A stretch of 64,000 bases of DNA from Paralvinella palmiformis (lineage: Eukaryota > Annelida > Polychaeta > Terebellida > Alvinellidae): NCBI GenBank assembly GCA_025642065.1, contig JAODUP010000358.1:124001-188000 (forward strand), read 5' to 3'. Below, piece by piece: positions 1 to 11,105 of this stretch. Under the pieces are notes generated by a model that was given only the letters and a program-made list of their open reading frames with translations, was not told the origin of the DNA and made no database searches. Numbering within the stretch: the stretch's first letter is position 1; every line of letters starts with the position of its first letter. The position numbers and the translations under genes were made by a program.

Positions 1-550
1 TTAAGCTTATACTGCCAGAGTATCAAGTTAAAAAGGCTGCACAAATTACATATTCTAATTAGTCTGTCAATTGTCATGTGATTTCATTGACCTGGGGCTG
101 GGTGTAAATAACAGGGATCACTCTGAATATATATGTAATATGTGTACAAATAAATGCATGACAGTTGAAAAGTACACCCAGTAGAAGCCACGAAAAAGTT
201 CATATTTATTTCTAAAAATACAACAATGAGTACCAAGCAAATAAGAATCCTTTGTGTCTCACTAAAAATAGTTGTTCGTAAATCTAGAGAGAAAATATTC
301 AACTGATTACTGAACCAAGTCCAAGACAAGTTTTTGTTAACCAGTGAATAATAAATATAATAAGTGGAACAGAAGCATAGACAATGATATTTATTTAACA
401 TAAAGTCATTCAAGTTTATTGCAATGTCTTTCGTATATACTTGAAAGAAACGACACAAGAAGGACAACAACGATTAAAGCTTTTTGACTGAATCGACGAA
501 TGAGACAAACATCTCTTGACAATTTAATCATTTGTGTTACCACTGCTTAC

Positions 551-625
551 CAATTTTGCCGCTTCAGCCCACGTCCGACCTTTCTTTTTCTTCGAGATTT
601 TCTCTTTTGCTAATTCTGACTGCAT
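551..625 (-). CDS. ASXL: ASXL (Additional sex combs-like) first coding exon, partial gene
   Basis: The minus strand reads 25 codons from an ATG at 625-623, ending in KKKKGRTWAEAAKL, followed directly by a GTAAGC splice donor at 550-545. The basic run followed by RTWAEAA(K/R)L is the start of the HARE-HTH domain of Asx/ASXL proteins, and vertebrate ASXL genes also break at this leucine. Asx/ASXL is the partner of the BAP1/Calypso deubiquitinase that removes ubiquitin from histone H2A in the Polycomb system, acting in the nucleus. The exon ends in phase 0. No continuation (expected to begin near VLEN) is visible in bases 1-540, so intron 1 runs off the left edge. The exon is short but the motif is distinctive; only the start codon, with a second upstream ATG not excluded, is uncertain. 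Confidence 0.8.
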
Positions 626-760
626 GTTTATCAACAAAAACAACCAACCGTATGCTATAACAACGAAATATTAGGCTAGATATTTCAGTTTGCAATTATT
701 GTCCGCCATTATCGGCCATTTTCTTTTTCGTTACATATGCTATCTAAATACCATACCTTT
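626..760 (-). promoter_or_regulatory. Putative ASXL 5' UTR/promoter with paired GCCATT motifs
   Basis: The sequence immediately upstream of the ASXL start contains two GCCATT cores in the same orientation, 10 bp apart (705-710 and 715-722, the second as CGGCCATTTT). These resemble YY1/Pho binding sites, which are common near starts of TATA-less housekeeping genes. The call rests on position and motif only. Confidence 0.3.
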
Positions 761-1434
761 ATTGCAAAAACCGAATAGATACAGTAGGACAGAATACGAG
801 CAGACGTCGTTTTCTCAATATTGGAAAAATAATTTTTTTGGTAATGTAAGTGTTCGTGATACATTATTGCATTAGTCTTCTCCAGACTTTTGGTTATTGT
901 TTAATGGAAAATATTGTGACATGTCAACTTTACCATTTTAATTCAATATGATTACGTAAATGTATCATCTCATATTTTTAATACAATTTGTTATCAGAGA
1001 TCAATAAGTCTGTTACAGAATGGAAAGGAATCTCGCAACACGAATTGGACTTTCGCCAGTTTCGTTATAGAAAAATATTTCGAGGATACTATTGCATGAA
1101 TAGTATTTTCGAAATATAAATATGATTTAATTCATGCATTAGTACGCGCGCGCGCACACGCACACACACACACACACATATATATATACATATAGAGAAA
1201 GAGAGAGAGAGATTTACGAATATATCTATAAGCATTTAGAAAAAACACTGTTTACATAATATTTTTAACTGATAGCTTTAATAATATAATAGTATATCTT
1301 TATTTCGGAAATATACAAACACGTGATACAATGTAGAAGTTGCGATAAAAAACGGCTGTCACACATCAACCATACATACACGCACGCACGCACGCACGCA
1401 CTCACATACACACACACTCATCACACACACACAC

Positions 1435-1476
<42 letters not shown>

Positions 1477-2690
1477 GATGATAATGGCGACCAAGAGTTC
1501 TTTTATCAAACTGGTGTCGGACTCATATAAACGAGTTTAAAAACCAAAATATACTTTTACGTAGCAAGACTCCAAATGGGTCAATATTGTTATTTACATA
1601 AATGGCTGATATACTGACACCTCTCCTAACACCAAACAATTTACGATAAATGTTGTTATATGCCACAACAGATTTCATGTAGGTTGATTGTCTATATCTA
1701 CACCATAGATGACTGCCGTTTTTACCTCATCAGAACATTTGCGAAATCTACAAATTAACATATTCCCTGTAGCATACTAGCATTTTACATGTCTCGTAAT
1801 GTCTTCTTCATCATCAAGTTTGTCATGAACAGTGCTTTAATTTCATATTGGTATGCCTTATATTTTTAGTAAAAAATATTGCTGTAATAAATAGAAATGA
1901 AATATAAAAGGCGCTTCGAAATGGAGCAATTAATGAACATATGTAGCATATGATAATGTACTTATGAATTTCTGATTCTACGAAAATACTCAAATCTTTG
2001 TTGAGAGTGAGCACGTATTGATAGGAGTACATATATATCCATCCATCACAAATCTAGCAGATTCACCCTTGCCCAGATCGAGACCCTCTGTAAAGGAATT
2101 GCTATCTTTTATCGATGGACTATTTTGATCGACCTACATAACATTTAGCTTCCTTTACTCTTATATGAAAAGGACCACTACATATGTATGCACAAAGTGA
2201 CTTTTCATAAAATAAATATAGTATCTATAATGTATTATTATAACTTTTTATTAGACTTGATTTTTTTAGAAGATCATTATTATACGTGATGCAAGGTTCG
2301 AAATTAACGCTCGCCCGTTCGCCTGAAGCGAGTAGAAAATTGACAGGACTAGTAAATTTTCAGTTTGAGTCTTCCTGGAGGCGAGTCAAATTATTAGGTT
2401 AAAATAACGACGCGTCTGCTGCGAAATGTTATGCCACAGATATAGCCATTCCGTTTCAGTTATCATTCTGCTGAACCAACCCCTTGAGTTAAAATGCCGA
2501 ATGAAGATGTGTGACAGTGGGAACAGCTAGCCGTGTCGTCATCGTCATCACATGAAATTCTGTCCATATTATCGCCCTGCCTGATTTTTTTTTCTCTTTC
2601 TCAATGAATTAATATTGAAACAGACACGAACCCATACTTAGGTTCCTCCAGGCATCAGCAGTTGAAACCAGATGCTATGTTGGGATCATC
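761..2690. other. Intergenic stretch with microsatellites, no gene seen
   Basis: No convincing ORF or splice structure is visible. It holds two compound microsatellites: (CA)n(TA)n(GA)n at about 1150-1210, and CGCA/CA/(TA)17 at about 1380-1472. Around 2292-2400 there is a GTTCGAAATTAACGC start, which resembles ends of non-autonomous DNA elements in other animals, but no matching second end was found. Confidence 0.5.
1380..1472. repeat. Compound microsatellite (CGCA)n-(CA)n-(TA)n
   Basis: A short CGCA tract is followed by interrupted CA repeats and then an uninterrupted TA run of about 17 units (1439-1472). The same order, CA then TA on the plus strand, recurs at several other places in the window. 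Confidence 0.9.
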
Positions 2691-2872
2691 TCCGTGGTCT
2701 AGCGGTAGCGTATTGAACCACAGATCACTACCACCTGAGTTCGAATCTCGGCGTGGGCATATTTGAAGGTAGTTTCATTTTTTACTTCGCTTCATTACAT
2801 TTAGAGGTAGCGCGGCCCATTTAGCCTACCATGTGCACAACCGTACAGGTATAACTGCATATAATTCCAGAT
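2691..2872 (+). mobile_element. tRNA-derived SINE, family A
   Basis: A tRNA-like head has an A box (TGGTCTAGCGG, about 2697) and a B box (GTTCGAATCTC, about 2739). It is followed by the family body, with TTCATTACATTTAGAGG and CCATTTAGCCTACCATGTGC. It is not a working tRNA gene: the acceptor stem does not close and the same body follows other copies at 16069, 58264 and 61962. No clear target duplication was found for this copy. Confidence 0.7.
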
Positions 2873-3023
2873 TTATCTTTATATGTGGCGAAGATATTCC
2901 ACAACTTCATCTTATTTTCCCACAAAGTATATATACTTCCTCAGACCGAATGTCTTAAACAGGCCAGCATACACTGTGTTATAGCCAGGGATGGCATGTA
3001 ACGAAGTAAAAGTATTTCGTTAC

Positions 3024-3195
3024 TCTACTTCAATAGGTGAATGCCCGTGGCCATCTTTGTCGACGATGTTTCGATTCTTGTTGAGGAAAGGCTTGAGGTT
3101 CATCAAGCAGGGCCTGACTGCAATGCATGAGACAACACCAGATGACCAGGCATCAGACCTTTCGGATACAGATGATGACTTCTTTGTAAAAGGGA
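3024..3195 (+). pseudogene. hAT transposase fragment (internal part)
   Basis: The plus strand encodes a short fragment with STMFRFLLRKGLRFIK and TTPDDQASD followed by an acidic run and FFVKG. The second copy at 62290-62460 has the same order and continues into the hAT C-terminal dimerisation region. Here coding homology stops at about 3193, where another repeat begins. Confidence 0.55.
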
Positions 3196-3788
3196 CAGTT
3201 CACCCTCAGAAAATATTTCGTAAATATGTAATACTTAGAACAGTAACCAAAGTTCCACAATAATAATCATGAAATATACCTCATAGATATAAGGAAATAA
3301 TCAAAATTACTGGAGCGCCGCCATTACGGCTGCACCGGAAGCCAGATTCGAAAGGGTGAAGGAGAAAACTCAAATGCTCTGACACGGATTATAGTCACCC
3401 TTGAGCGTTAATACATCAGCCATTTTAATCATCTTCTAAGGTTCCTTCTGGCTCAAACTGATATGGTTGTATGTCATGCATGACTTAATTGCGTTTTTTT
3501 TCTGGAATAATTCTTTGCTCACACTTGTTTACATATTTGGACGGGCTGGGCTATACAGCCTTCCTGTCAAACTGCTGTGTTCAAGTGACGTCAGCATTCA
3601 GCAGCTTCCGGTTTCTGTCTAGCATCAAAATCGCGGCGCCCACATGCTTTTAAAAGTGGATTAATCAACACTTTGAACTGGATTATTTAATGTGTGTGTG
3701 AGCTTTAACACACTTTGACATTATTTATTACATTTGTGAGCATAGTTTTATTAGTGCTGAAAATTTGAAATGAAGGTGGACTATGCGC
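3193..3788 (-). mobile_element. Dispersed repeat with CRE/ETS promoter and ballast-type ORF start, copy 1
   Basis: This block is inserted in the hAT transposase and is homologous to 54957-55692. Its ends, GGGACAGTTCACC and GGTGGACTATGC, are imperfect inverted matches. On the minus strand a perfect CRE (TGACGTCA, 3586-3593) and an ETS core (CCGGAAG, 3611-3605) precede an ATG at 3481. That ATG opens an 18-codon frame, MHDIQPYQFEPEG..., ending at 3425. The DIQPY(Q)FEPE start resembles the N-terminus of P2X7-cytoplasmic (ballast)-domain proteins that are repetitive in invertebrate genomes; that assignment is from memory and moderate. Confidence 0.5.
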
Positions 3789-4538
3789 GACAATAAACCG
3801 ATACAGGCGAAATGCCTTGCAACCGTTACCAACTGCGTTCTCGGGTTAGAAACAGCTATGGCGCCCACTGTTAATAGCCAAATAGGGGATGACAACTTTT
3901 CACTAACGGTAAATACTGGAATATTTCAGCAAATTATTTCATATTACAGGGAGATTGTGTCTTTCCAAAGGATTTAACACAATATTTATCAGGATATAAC
4001 CCAATGATTAAGCGGACCGATCTTTCCGGATGAATGACACAACTAACCCTTCATTATTCATATTGACTCGTATCGGATTTAGTAGCATAGGTTTCAATGG
4101 ATTAAATAAATGATTTAAAAATAAACTTTTATCTGAATGTAAATTGATTTTAATGAAGATTTTTAAAAATATTTAATGTAGACGTAAAGGTCAATTTGCA
4201 AGTTTTGGAAATATTTGTACCTAGGAATCAATCATATGTGTACCACCTGCATATTATTAAATACAAAATGTTTTTACATTAGAGTATTAAGAGCCTTGAC
4301 ATTTACATGTAGTGAACATAGCACCAATGGTTGATTCAGAAAATAAAAAAGTTCACTTTCAATACAAGATATCATGGATAAATACCAATGTTACAGTAAT
4401 AGGAATCACTCATTGAATTATAATCTATGTGGCATTAATTTTATCCTTTCATATCGTCATGTCAGATGGCAAAGGTTCTACAAAAATAAGTTTGAAGTAG
4501 ACAAGCCGGACCATGACAGGTATGCAAATCGTGCTGTA
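3789..4538. other. Unassigned stretch inside the hAT element
   Basis: There is no recognisable domain. A 64-codon open frame (3783-3977) contains a MAPTVNSQIGDDNF stretch, but no homologue is recognised and there is no sign of splicing. It is AT-rich in its second half. Confidence 0.3.
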
Positions 4539-6184
4539 GGGGAGGAGGGGTAAGTCTTATCTGAGTGGATATGACTGACAGGTGCTGCCATATTTTGATT
4601 ATTGTTAACATACATTTAGAACAAATTAAGGTCCTCTGACGAAAAGTATGAATTTTGGTGTCTAAAGTAGATCAAAGGCAGACAGGTTTGTGAATTTCCT
4701 TTGTACTCCCTGTATACATTATCCTGAAATCATATATGGTGTATGATAACTAGTATAGATAGCTATTATTGTATACTGTTGTTTTCCCATCATCTCTATC
4801 GGTAAAGATGGACTGACCTAATTAACCAGGAATGGTCAATAAGACGTAAGTTGTGCCAGTGGGGGTGAGTTGTATCACAACTTGCATCACGTTATACAAA
4901 TTGAGTTTGGGGCACTTTATCAGTGTTTTTGTGAATAATAATATTGGAATTATAATTAATCAGGGGCCTGTTTAATCTAAGGTTACACATGTTGGTGAAA
5001 ACTTAAGTTAACTACATCTATTGATCATGATACAGTGAAGCGGCTTGGTGACAATTTAAGGCCGATCCAGATTTAGTTGAATATGATGCTGCATCTACCG
5101 ATGATGACGCATCCACAGAGGTCGAGATTATTGAAGGGGATTTTGTTGTGAAGAAAATTGCAGGAAAGTCAAGCAGTAAGCACTACATTACTAGGGTTGA
5201 TGTTACAGATGATGATGAATTTGAGGGTGTCGCAAAAAGTCGCTAGTAAGGTCAATGCTGAACTGTTTCGTTTCTTCCAAATTCACAGGACCAAGCCTCC
5301 TTCATCAGGGATGATATCATCCATAAACTTCCCAAGCCAAAGACTGCTGAGGGATCTGCACGAAGGTTCTGCCAACTTGTGTTCACATGCAACCCTAAAA
5401 AATGGCAAGTTACCTACAGAATGGCCTAACGCACATATAGGCAGACGTAAAAAAACTATGAATGCCATATATAGGTTAGATTTTTTTACCAGAAAATGTA
5501 ATGATGTTAGTCTATAAATTGGATTCAGAATACATGTAGAATTTTATCAGTATTCTATATACAATTATATATTTAAATGTACCTCTATATGTCAATTCGT
5601 TTCCATTACAGTTTCAGATATATTATAACCTAGGACCAACATTATAGCATAGTATGTGTGAAAATAGATTAGAATATTCTATAATCATTCATATGTCTAT
5701 ATTTATAGTCTTTTATGATAATTAGTTTTGTATCAGTCTTGATGAATGTTATAGTTGAGTTGTTAGAGTGTTTTAACCAGAGGTATTATATTTTAATACC
5801 ATTATATTTCTGTTCAGAATCATGAAAAACTGATGAAAATGTTATTATGCAATAAATAATTGTATTACAAGCAAAAATAAATGGATTATAAACAATGTTA
5901 TTGCCGTTTTTACTACTGGCAAATCTTACCCCAAACTGGCATAACTTACCTCAAAGGGTAGTACAACTTACTTCATATCTGGGGTAAGTTGTACCACTTT
6001 ACAAAACATTTTCAAATCCCCCATTACACCATTATGAGAAATCCTGTGGTGTTAATATTACCCATATATATGAAGAATATCTAGCTCTTTGTGGCTCACT
6101 ATTCATTTTTTGTGGAGCTGTTGATAACTTGAACTCCAGATCGAGTTAACTGGAAAATGGCACAACTTACCCCCTCCTCCCCAT
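4539..6184 (+). mobile_element. pogo-like (Tc1/mariner superfamily) element, degenerate
   Basis: The terminal motif GGGGAGGAGGGGTAAG at 4539 is mirrored at the right end, CTTACCCCCTCCTCCCC (about 6168-6184), and the left end is preceded by TA. Between them, about 5050-5445, frame-shifted coding remnants read VEIIEGDFVVKK, then KHYITRVDVTDDDEFEG, then IRDDIIHKLPKPKT. These match the C-terminal tail of pogo/Tigger-like transposases of aquatic animals. The DDE catalytic core is missing or unrecognisable, so this is a non-autonomous relic. Further copies of the GGGGTAAGTTGTACC motif sit at about 5979-5996 and inverted at 5936-5965. Confidence 0.55.
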
Positions 6185-6459
6185 CGTTACTTAGTTTATT
6201 GGCATATATCTATTGGATGAAGTCTGCCATTCCTATTAAATGCAAAATTATGATCTGGGGGTCACATACCCTTAATGGACTAAAATAAAACCCAAATATA
6301 CGTGAAAAATAGCCTATATACAGCTTTTCAGTAAGACATTTATCGGCCACAACACGCGTAAATCGCCATGCAGCACAGTGATTCTTAGACTTCTAACCCA
6401 AGACCGTAGTGTGAAATTCAGCCACATGGTGACGATATGGGTAATTGAATCGGTCTATT

Positions 6460-6718
6460 CAACAGCTCTAACGTACGTAGCTTGATGAGTATCTGCTGAA
6501 TCCATCTACAGAGACGATGGCATTCGCGGCATGGCTACTCAGCAAGCACTGTTCATCGAAATAAGCACTCCCCTGCCAACTAGCGCTGCATGCGAGCGTC
6601 TGCATGTTCGGTGCAGTTGAGCATATCTTCACTAGCATTAGCGACACCAACTTTAAAAATCAGCTTTTGCTGAAGTTGAACAAGGGCTTTGTTCAGTGAA
6701 CGCAAGGTGGCAGTACAT
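6460..6718 (+). pseudogene. hAT transposase C-terminal (dimerisation) fragment
   Basis: The DNA parallels 62460-62700 almost base for base (TCAACAGCTCTA..., ATCCATCTACAGAGACGAT..., GCGACACCAACTTT...). Read in shifting frames it gives the hAT C-terminal signature: PST.T, an aromatic-rich TPLP stretch, CERL/CDRL, then GDTNF. Several frameshifts and stops break it. It is separated from its N-terminal part at 3024-3195 by later insertions. Confidence 0.6.
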
Positions 6719-7498
6719 GTGAAAAATCCAAGGGTTATTTTTCTAGGGGTTATTTTTGACCAATGTATTAACATGTATGAATATGTCACATCAGTATGCC
6801 GAGCTCTCTACTGCCATCTTAATAACATCCACCGTTTAAAAGTATTCTTGACACAAGAAATACTTGTAACTGTAGTCCATGCCTTTGTTACATCTCGTAT
6901 AGACTATTGTAACTCCCTGTTATATGGCATATCTAATTATAACATTAATCGCCTTCAGCGAATTCAGAATAGTGCAGCTCGCATAGTGAAAAATACTCGA
7001 AAATATGATCATATCACCCAATTCTTCAAAAAATTACATTGGCTACCTGTTATACAGTGTATCCATTTCAAGATTTTATTAATAATTTATGAATCTATTA
7101 ATTATATGGCACCAAAATACCTGTGTGAACTGTTGTCCATTAGAAAGTCATCCCGAAAACTCAGGTCATCCAGTCAGATACTATTACAGGTGCCAGTGTC
7201 TCGGCTCAAGTCATATGGTGGTTGTGCGTTTAGTGTTGCAGGCCATACTTTGTGGAATAGGTTGCCGGCAAATATTAGAAATGCGTCGGTCGTCTCTTAA
7301 AAATTTTAAATCTCTTCTAAAAACACACCTCTTCAAAGTCGCTTTCACAGATAAATTATTATTATTTCAATCCCTTTTTTTACAGACATATTATTTGGGG
7401 TATTATTATATTACATATTATTTGTAGCGCCTTTGAATGGCTCCTACTAGTAAGGGCGCTTTATTAAATATACAGTATAATTATTGTCATTATTATTA
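6719..7498 (+). pseudogene. CR1/jockey-like LINE reverse transcriptase, 3' end
   Basis: An open frame of about 200 residues (to 7300, then continuing one frame over to about 7370) carries the end of a non-LTR reverse transcriptase. Motifs in order are FLGVIFD, FVTSRIDYCNSLLYG, RLQRIQNSAARIV, LHWLPV, and WNRLPANIRN, then FKSLLKTHLFK. These are the classic C-terminal motifs of CR1/L2/jockey-type ORF2. The 3' end is GGGCGCTTTATTAAATATAC followed by TTATTATTATG. Comparison with the related hAT copy at 62700 places the LINE insertion at about 6719-7498 inside the hAT element. It is truncated at the 5' side. Confidence 0.8.
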
Positions 7499-7680
7499 TG
7501 TTCACGTCTATGAATTTTCTTATCTCTTGTATATTTGTTTATTAGTTTTTACAGGCTTACTTCTACTTCTACTCAAGTACAAAATATAAGTTGTTCAGCC
7601 AACCCTGGTTATAAACTATATAGGCCTATACATCAATATGGATGTAATGTACATATATGTGCGCATCATCATAGAACACA

Positions 7681-7682
7681 CG

Positions 7683-7712
<30 letters not shown>
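7681..7712. repeat. (CA)n(TA)n microsatellite
   Basis: A run of CA units passes directly into TA units. A second CA run of about 14 units follows at 7888-7914. Confidence 0.85.
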
Positions 7713-7713
<1 letters not shown>

Positions 7714-8528
7714 CTCCATTTGTGATAATACATTCTCGCTTTTTCCTTCTTAAATTCCAAAATAGATCCTGTTCGACTAAGCAATGATGAAGATGATGAT
7801 AAAAATGAATTAGTATTAATAAAGAGCATTAATTACCGGAGTCAGTTGGATTTATGTGTTCATTTATATATTTAATTTGCTCCAAGTCACACACACACAC
7901 ACACACACACACACTGTAATGTTTGTTAACACGTCGAGGGTATATAAAAGGCTTGACGTTTCACTCAGGTTAGAGAAGAACTTCGACGCCAGACTAATCG
8001 GACATGTACCGATATATATGGTTCATATAGGTAGGATTTATTCAGTTATTCGAACCCAGAATAAAGCTGAGGTCAGCATCTGAGGTGTCGAAATGTTTAT
8101 ATACAGGTTTCCTTTGGACCACAGAAAATTACAGTTGAAAGTAAACTGTGGTGTCAAAATAGTTTATGATATGTATGTAGCAAGTCACCATTGAACCACA
8201 CGCACGTGTCGTTTGTTGCGAGCTGTGGTATCAAATGGTATGTGTTTACGTGCTTCCGCTTTTTGTACGTAGCCTGCATGTAGACGCTTTCCTGTGGGCG
8301 TAGACATATTTGTCGCGTACGAAAAGCGAATTAGCTGGTTCCCACAGGCTGATGAGTAGACCAGACACATGCTTAGGTATACGCACACGTCTATCAATAT
8401 GTGGAGGTATGGAACATTTTATTTTTAGATTAATGTATGTATAGTTGTATTTAGATTTATGGAGGTAAGTTTCGAAGGATGTTTAGATATGTTGATACTC
8501 TGTGCCTGTTGCCTCTTATTATATACCC

Positions 8529-8529
<1 letters not shown>

Positions 8530-8592
<63 letters not shown>

Positions 8593-8594
8593 TC
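8530..8594. repeat. (AC)n(AT)n microsatellite
   Basis: About 19 CA units are followed without interruption by about 12 TA units. Confidence 0.95.
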
Positions 8595-8895
8595 TATTTT
8601 AGTAACAATTTAAAAACTAGAGTTGTCGTTCGAATGTAAGAAATGTGTCTAAATATAGCTGAACCCAGTCTGTTTAGGAATTCCCCGCTCTGATTTCGGT
8701 ATAGTCTGCCAGGTTATCCAGCTTGCCATATCGTATTTAAAGAGTTGTGTATAAAAATAAACATAATTAAATTATATCAAGCTAATTATATGTCATTATA
8801 TGGTGAATTAGGCTAATATATAGAATCTACTTCTAATTGCGTGTCTTTCTTTAATTGTTTGAAACTGGTTCTGGGATTTCTTATCACCGAAAACC

Positions 8896-8906
8896 TTACA
8901 CACACA

Positions 8907-8950
<44 letters not shown>

Positions 8951-8951
8951 A
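8896..8951. repeat. (TA)n(GA)n microsatellite
   Basis: Short CA units, about 15 TA units and about 5 GA units follow in series. Confidence 0.9.
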
Positions 8952-9724
8952 AAATGGTCCAGTTTGACTCCACAATAGTTTTGACACAAATGTATTCTCA
9001 CTCAACATGGCATAAAATAGGATAATCATTCGGTTTTCCGCCAAGAAGCTCTGGATACTAGGCCTATTTAGTTGTGTCATATTTCAATCACACGATCTCT
9101 CGCGATAAACGTCGTAGTTTTGTTTACTTCCTGTATGTATAGCCTGTAAGCTTTTGGCGCTAATATTCAATATTTCTCCCTAAAAACGTGAAATTGTACG
9201 TTATATTGATGTGGACAGCAAGAATACCTATTGTCGTTTTTTAAATCGTCGTCATTTACATCTCAGAATAAACAGTCTGGGACTTTGTGGTTTTCAGTAG
9301 AATGGGTAATACAACTCGTGTCATAGACCACTCGTACCCAAGATAACTCGCAAATTGAACAACTCGTATCTCTTAGTTGAGTATGAATGAGTGAGTCAGA
9401 GATTCTTAATTTTTTATTTCGGTTCCTTTCTTACCTCGGACGTATGGCCGATGGATAACTGCTTAGAGAAATTAGATAATCAGATCAAACACACCACATA
9501 GATAATGCTTAGATTTTAATTCCGACTTAGAGGTCTGTAGGGCGGTGCACTCTTTCAACTGGGCCACATGCAGTCCACTGGAGGCCGTCACCCCTACGTA
9601 AGACAACTCATAGGATATACTGTACAAAATGAAGAATTCAATGCCAATGAATAACTTATTGTATTCACTTTCATGAACTGAGTGATATATATAATGAAGA
9701 TAAAGCACCGTTAATTAATTCTGA

Positions 9725-9800
9725 CAACTCAGTCGGGGTTTGAACCCAGGTGCTATATAGATTAGTCGTCAGTGTACCACTGTACTATCTAGACTATAAG
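9725..9800 (-). mobile_element. tRNA-like SINE head, antisense
   Basis: On the minus strand the segment reads TAGATAGTACAGTGGTACAC (A-box region) and, about 40 bases later, GGGTTCAAACCCC (B box). This is a tRNA-derived head, but with no complete cloverleaf. The body is not like family A. Confidence 0.45.
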
Positions 9801-9924
9801 GAGGTCCCTTAATGAAGTTACCAAAGAGTGCCTCAATGGTCACCTATATAACTGCACAGTCGCGTGGTTGGCTACAGATCTATAGCACCTGCAGGATTCA
9901 AACCTCGTCCGGGATATATGTACC

Positions 9925-10020
9925 TCTGAATGGGTATTTCGTCTTTCACTTCACTTCATTACTTTTGGAGGTCGTTTGATCCATTTAACCTATCATGTGC
10001 ACAAAATGGCCGTACAAGAG
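9925..10020 (+). mobile_element. SINE family A, truncated copy
   Basis: It contains the body of family A: TTTCACTTCACTTCATTAC, GGAGGTCG, CCATTTAACCTATCATGTGCACAAA and GGCCGTA. The tRNA-like head is replaced by an unrelated but also B-box-like segment (GGATTCAAACCTCG, about 9893). Confidence 0.5.
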
Positions 10021-10965
10021 CAATATTTCACTCTCTCTGTGAATGTGTGCATGCGCGCGCGTGTGTGTTGATTACTGGTAAACATATAATCTGTTGCATA
10101 TGTTTTGCGCTACACACTATATATACACTCAATTATTTCAAAAGACAACACTAATTAAATTAATCGATCTTGCTGTTTTATATTTACAATCACGAATCCT
10201 TGAACATTGAAGAGAATTAAAAATATAAACTTTAGGAAATACATGAAAAACGTTATATATCATGCCCATATATACAGATGGTGATATTACATCCCCATGG
10301 TTAATAGTGTTCATGGACGGCTACTATATTGAGATAAAAACATCAAAGTAAACTCAGACTTTGTTACTAGATTATTTTATTAATTGGAAACATTAATTGA
10401 GACATGGATTACTTTACCTACAAATTCAATAAAACACCTTCTAGCTCTGCACTCTCTCTCACGCACACATGCATATATACGCACACACAGTACCTATTAC
10501 TATAACTGTGAATTTCAAAAATATCCATAAATATGCAGTTTCCTATCGAAGTCAGGAGAGCTGCTAATAAACAAACGTACACACAGAGGCAGTGTAGCCG
10601 CGAAGGTTAATCCGGACCTAAATCCAGAGATATATTAAATGATCAGATAAAGCTATATACATTCGCGTATCACCTAATTAAGTGATGTTTAAAATCTGAT
10701 CAGCACCGAGAAAATTTCAAGTAAAACACCCATCATTCAGTTACCCAATAAAGTTAGAGATCTTCATTCTTGGACTGATTCCGTATACGTTCCACGTGGT
10801 TATTAATTTGAGTTAAGTTAATTTAAATTATCGGACACGTCGCAAATTACCCTATTATACTTATAAACTTAAAATCAACTATACTTCCATGTATATACTG
10901 CATGAGTGATGACGAGATGGTTATTAGAAGACCGCCTATGTGGACTCGTGGGCCCGCGCACGTGG

Positions 10966-10989
<24 letters not shown>

Positions 10990-10999
<10 letters not shown>

Positions 11000-11105
11000 A
11001 TATGGTTATGGTCATGCTGTGTGGGAAGTCGAAGGTTCGAATCCCACCCGTGGGATTATAGTAGAAGGAATTTTTCATCCAAGCAGGCAACTGGCAAGGT
11101 TTTCT
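10990..11105 (+). mobile_element. tRNA-like SINE fragment
   Basis: A B box (GGTTCGAATCC, 11032-11043) lies in a head-like segment that directly follows a TA microsatellite (10967-10995). The downstream CAACTGGCAAGGTTTTCTCC resembles tails of other tRNA-derived elements. The A box is weak, so this is tentative. Confidence 0.35.

Larger units (their letters stand above)
2986..7607 (+). mobile_element. Degenerate hAT DNA transposon carrying nested insertions
   Basis: The left end is CAGGGATGGCATGTAAC and the right end is GGCTGAACAACCC-type, reading CAGGGTTGGCTGAAC on the other strand. The flanks are GTTATAGC (2978-2985) and GTTATAAA (7608-7615), matching 6 of 8 bases as expected for an old hAT target duplication. 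A coding remnant near the left end (about 3030-3195) and one near the right end (about 6460-6718) match the uninterrupted related copy at 62237-62695. The middle is therefore inserted material: a repeat at 3193-3788, a pogo-like element at 4539-6184 and a LINE end at 6719-7498. The transposase is not functional. Confidence 0.65.

Noticed and set aside
84..470. 128-residue minus-strand frame
   Set aside because: Composition is that of AT-rich non-coding DNA, and it shows no HARE-HTH sequence that would make it ASXL exon 2.
2292..2400. Non-autonomous element beginning GTTCGAAATTAACGC
   Set aside because: Only one end could be seen and no target duplication was found.
2696..2765. tRNA gene
   Set aside because: A and B boxes are present, but the acceptor stem does not pair and the same body follows other copies, so it is a SINE head. 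The same applies to the heads near 16080, 25690, 45521-45588 and 58400-58455.
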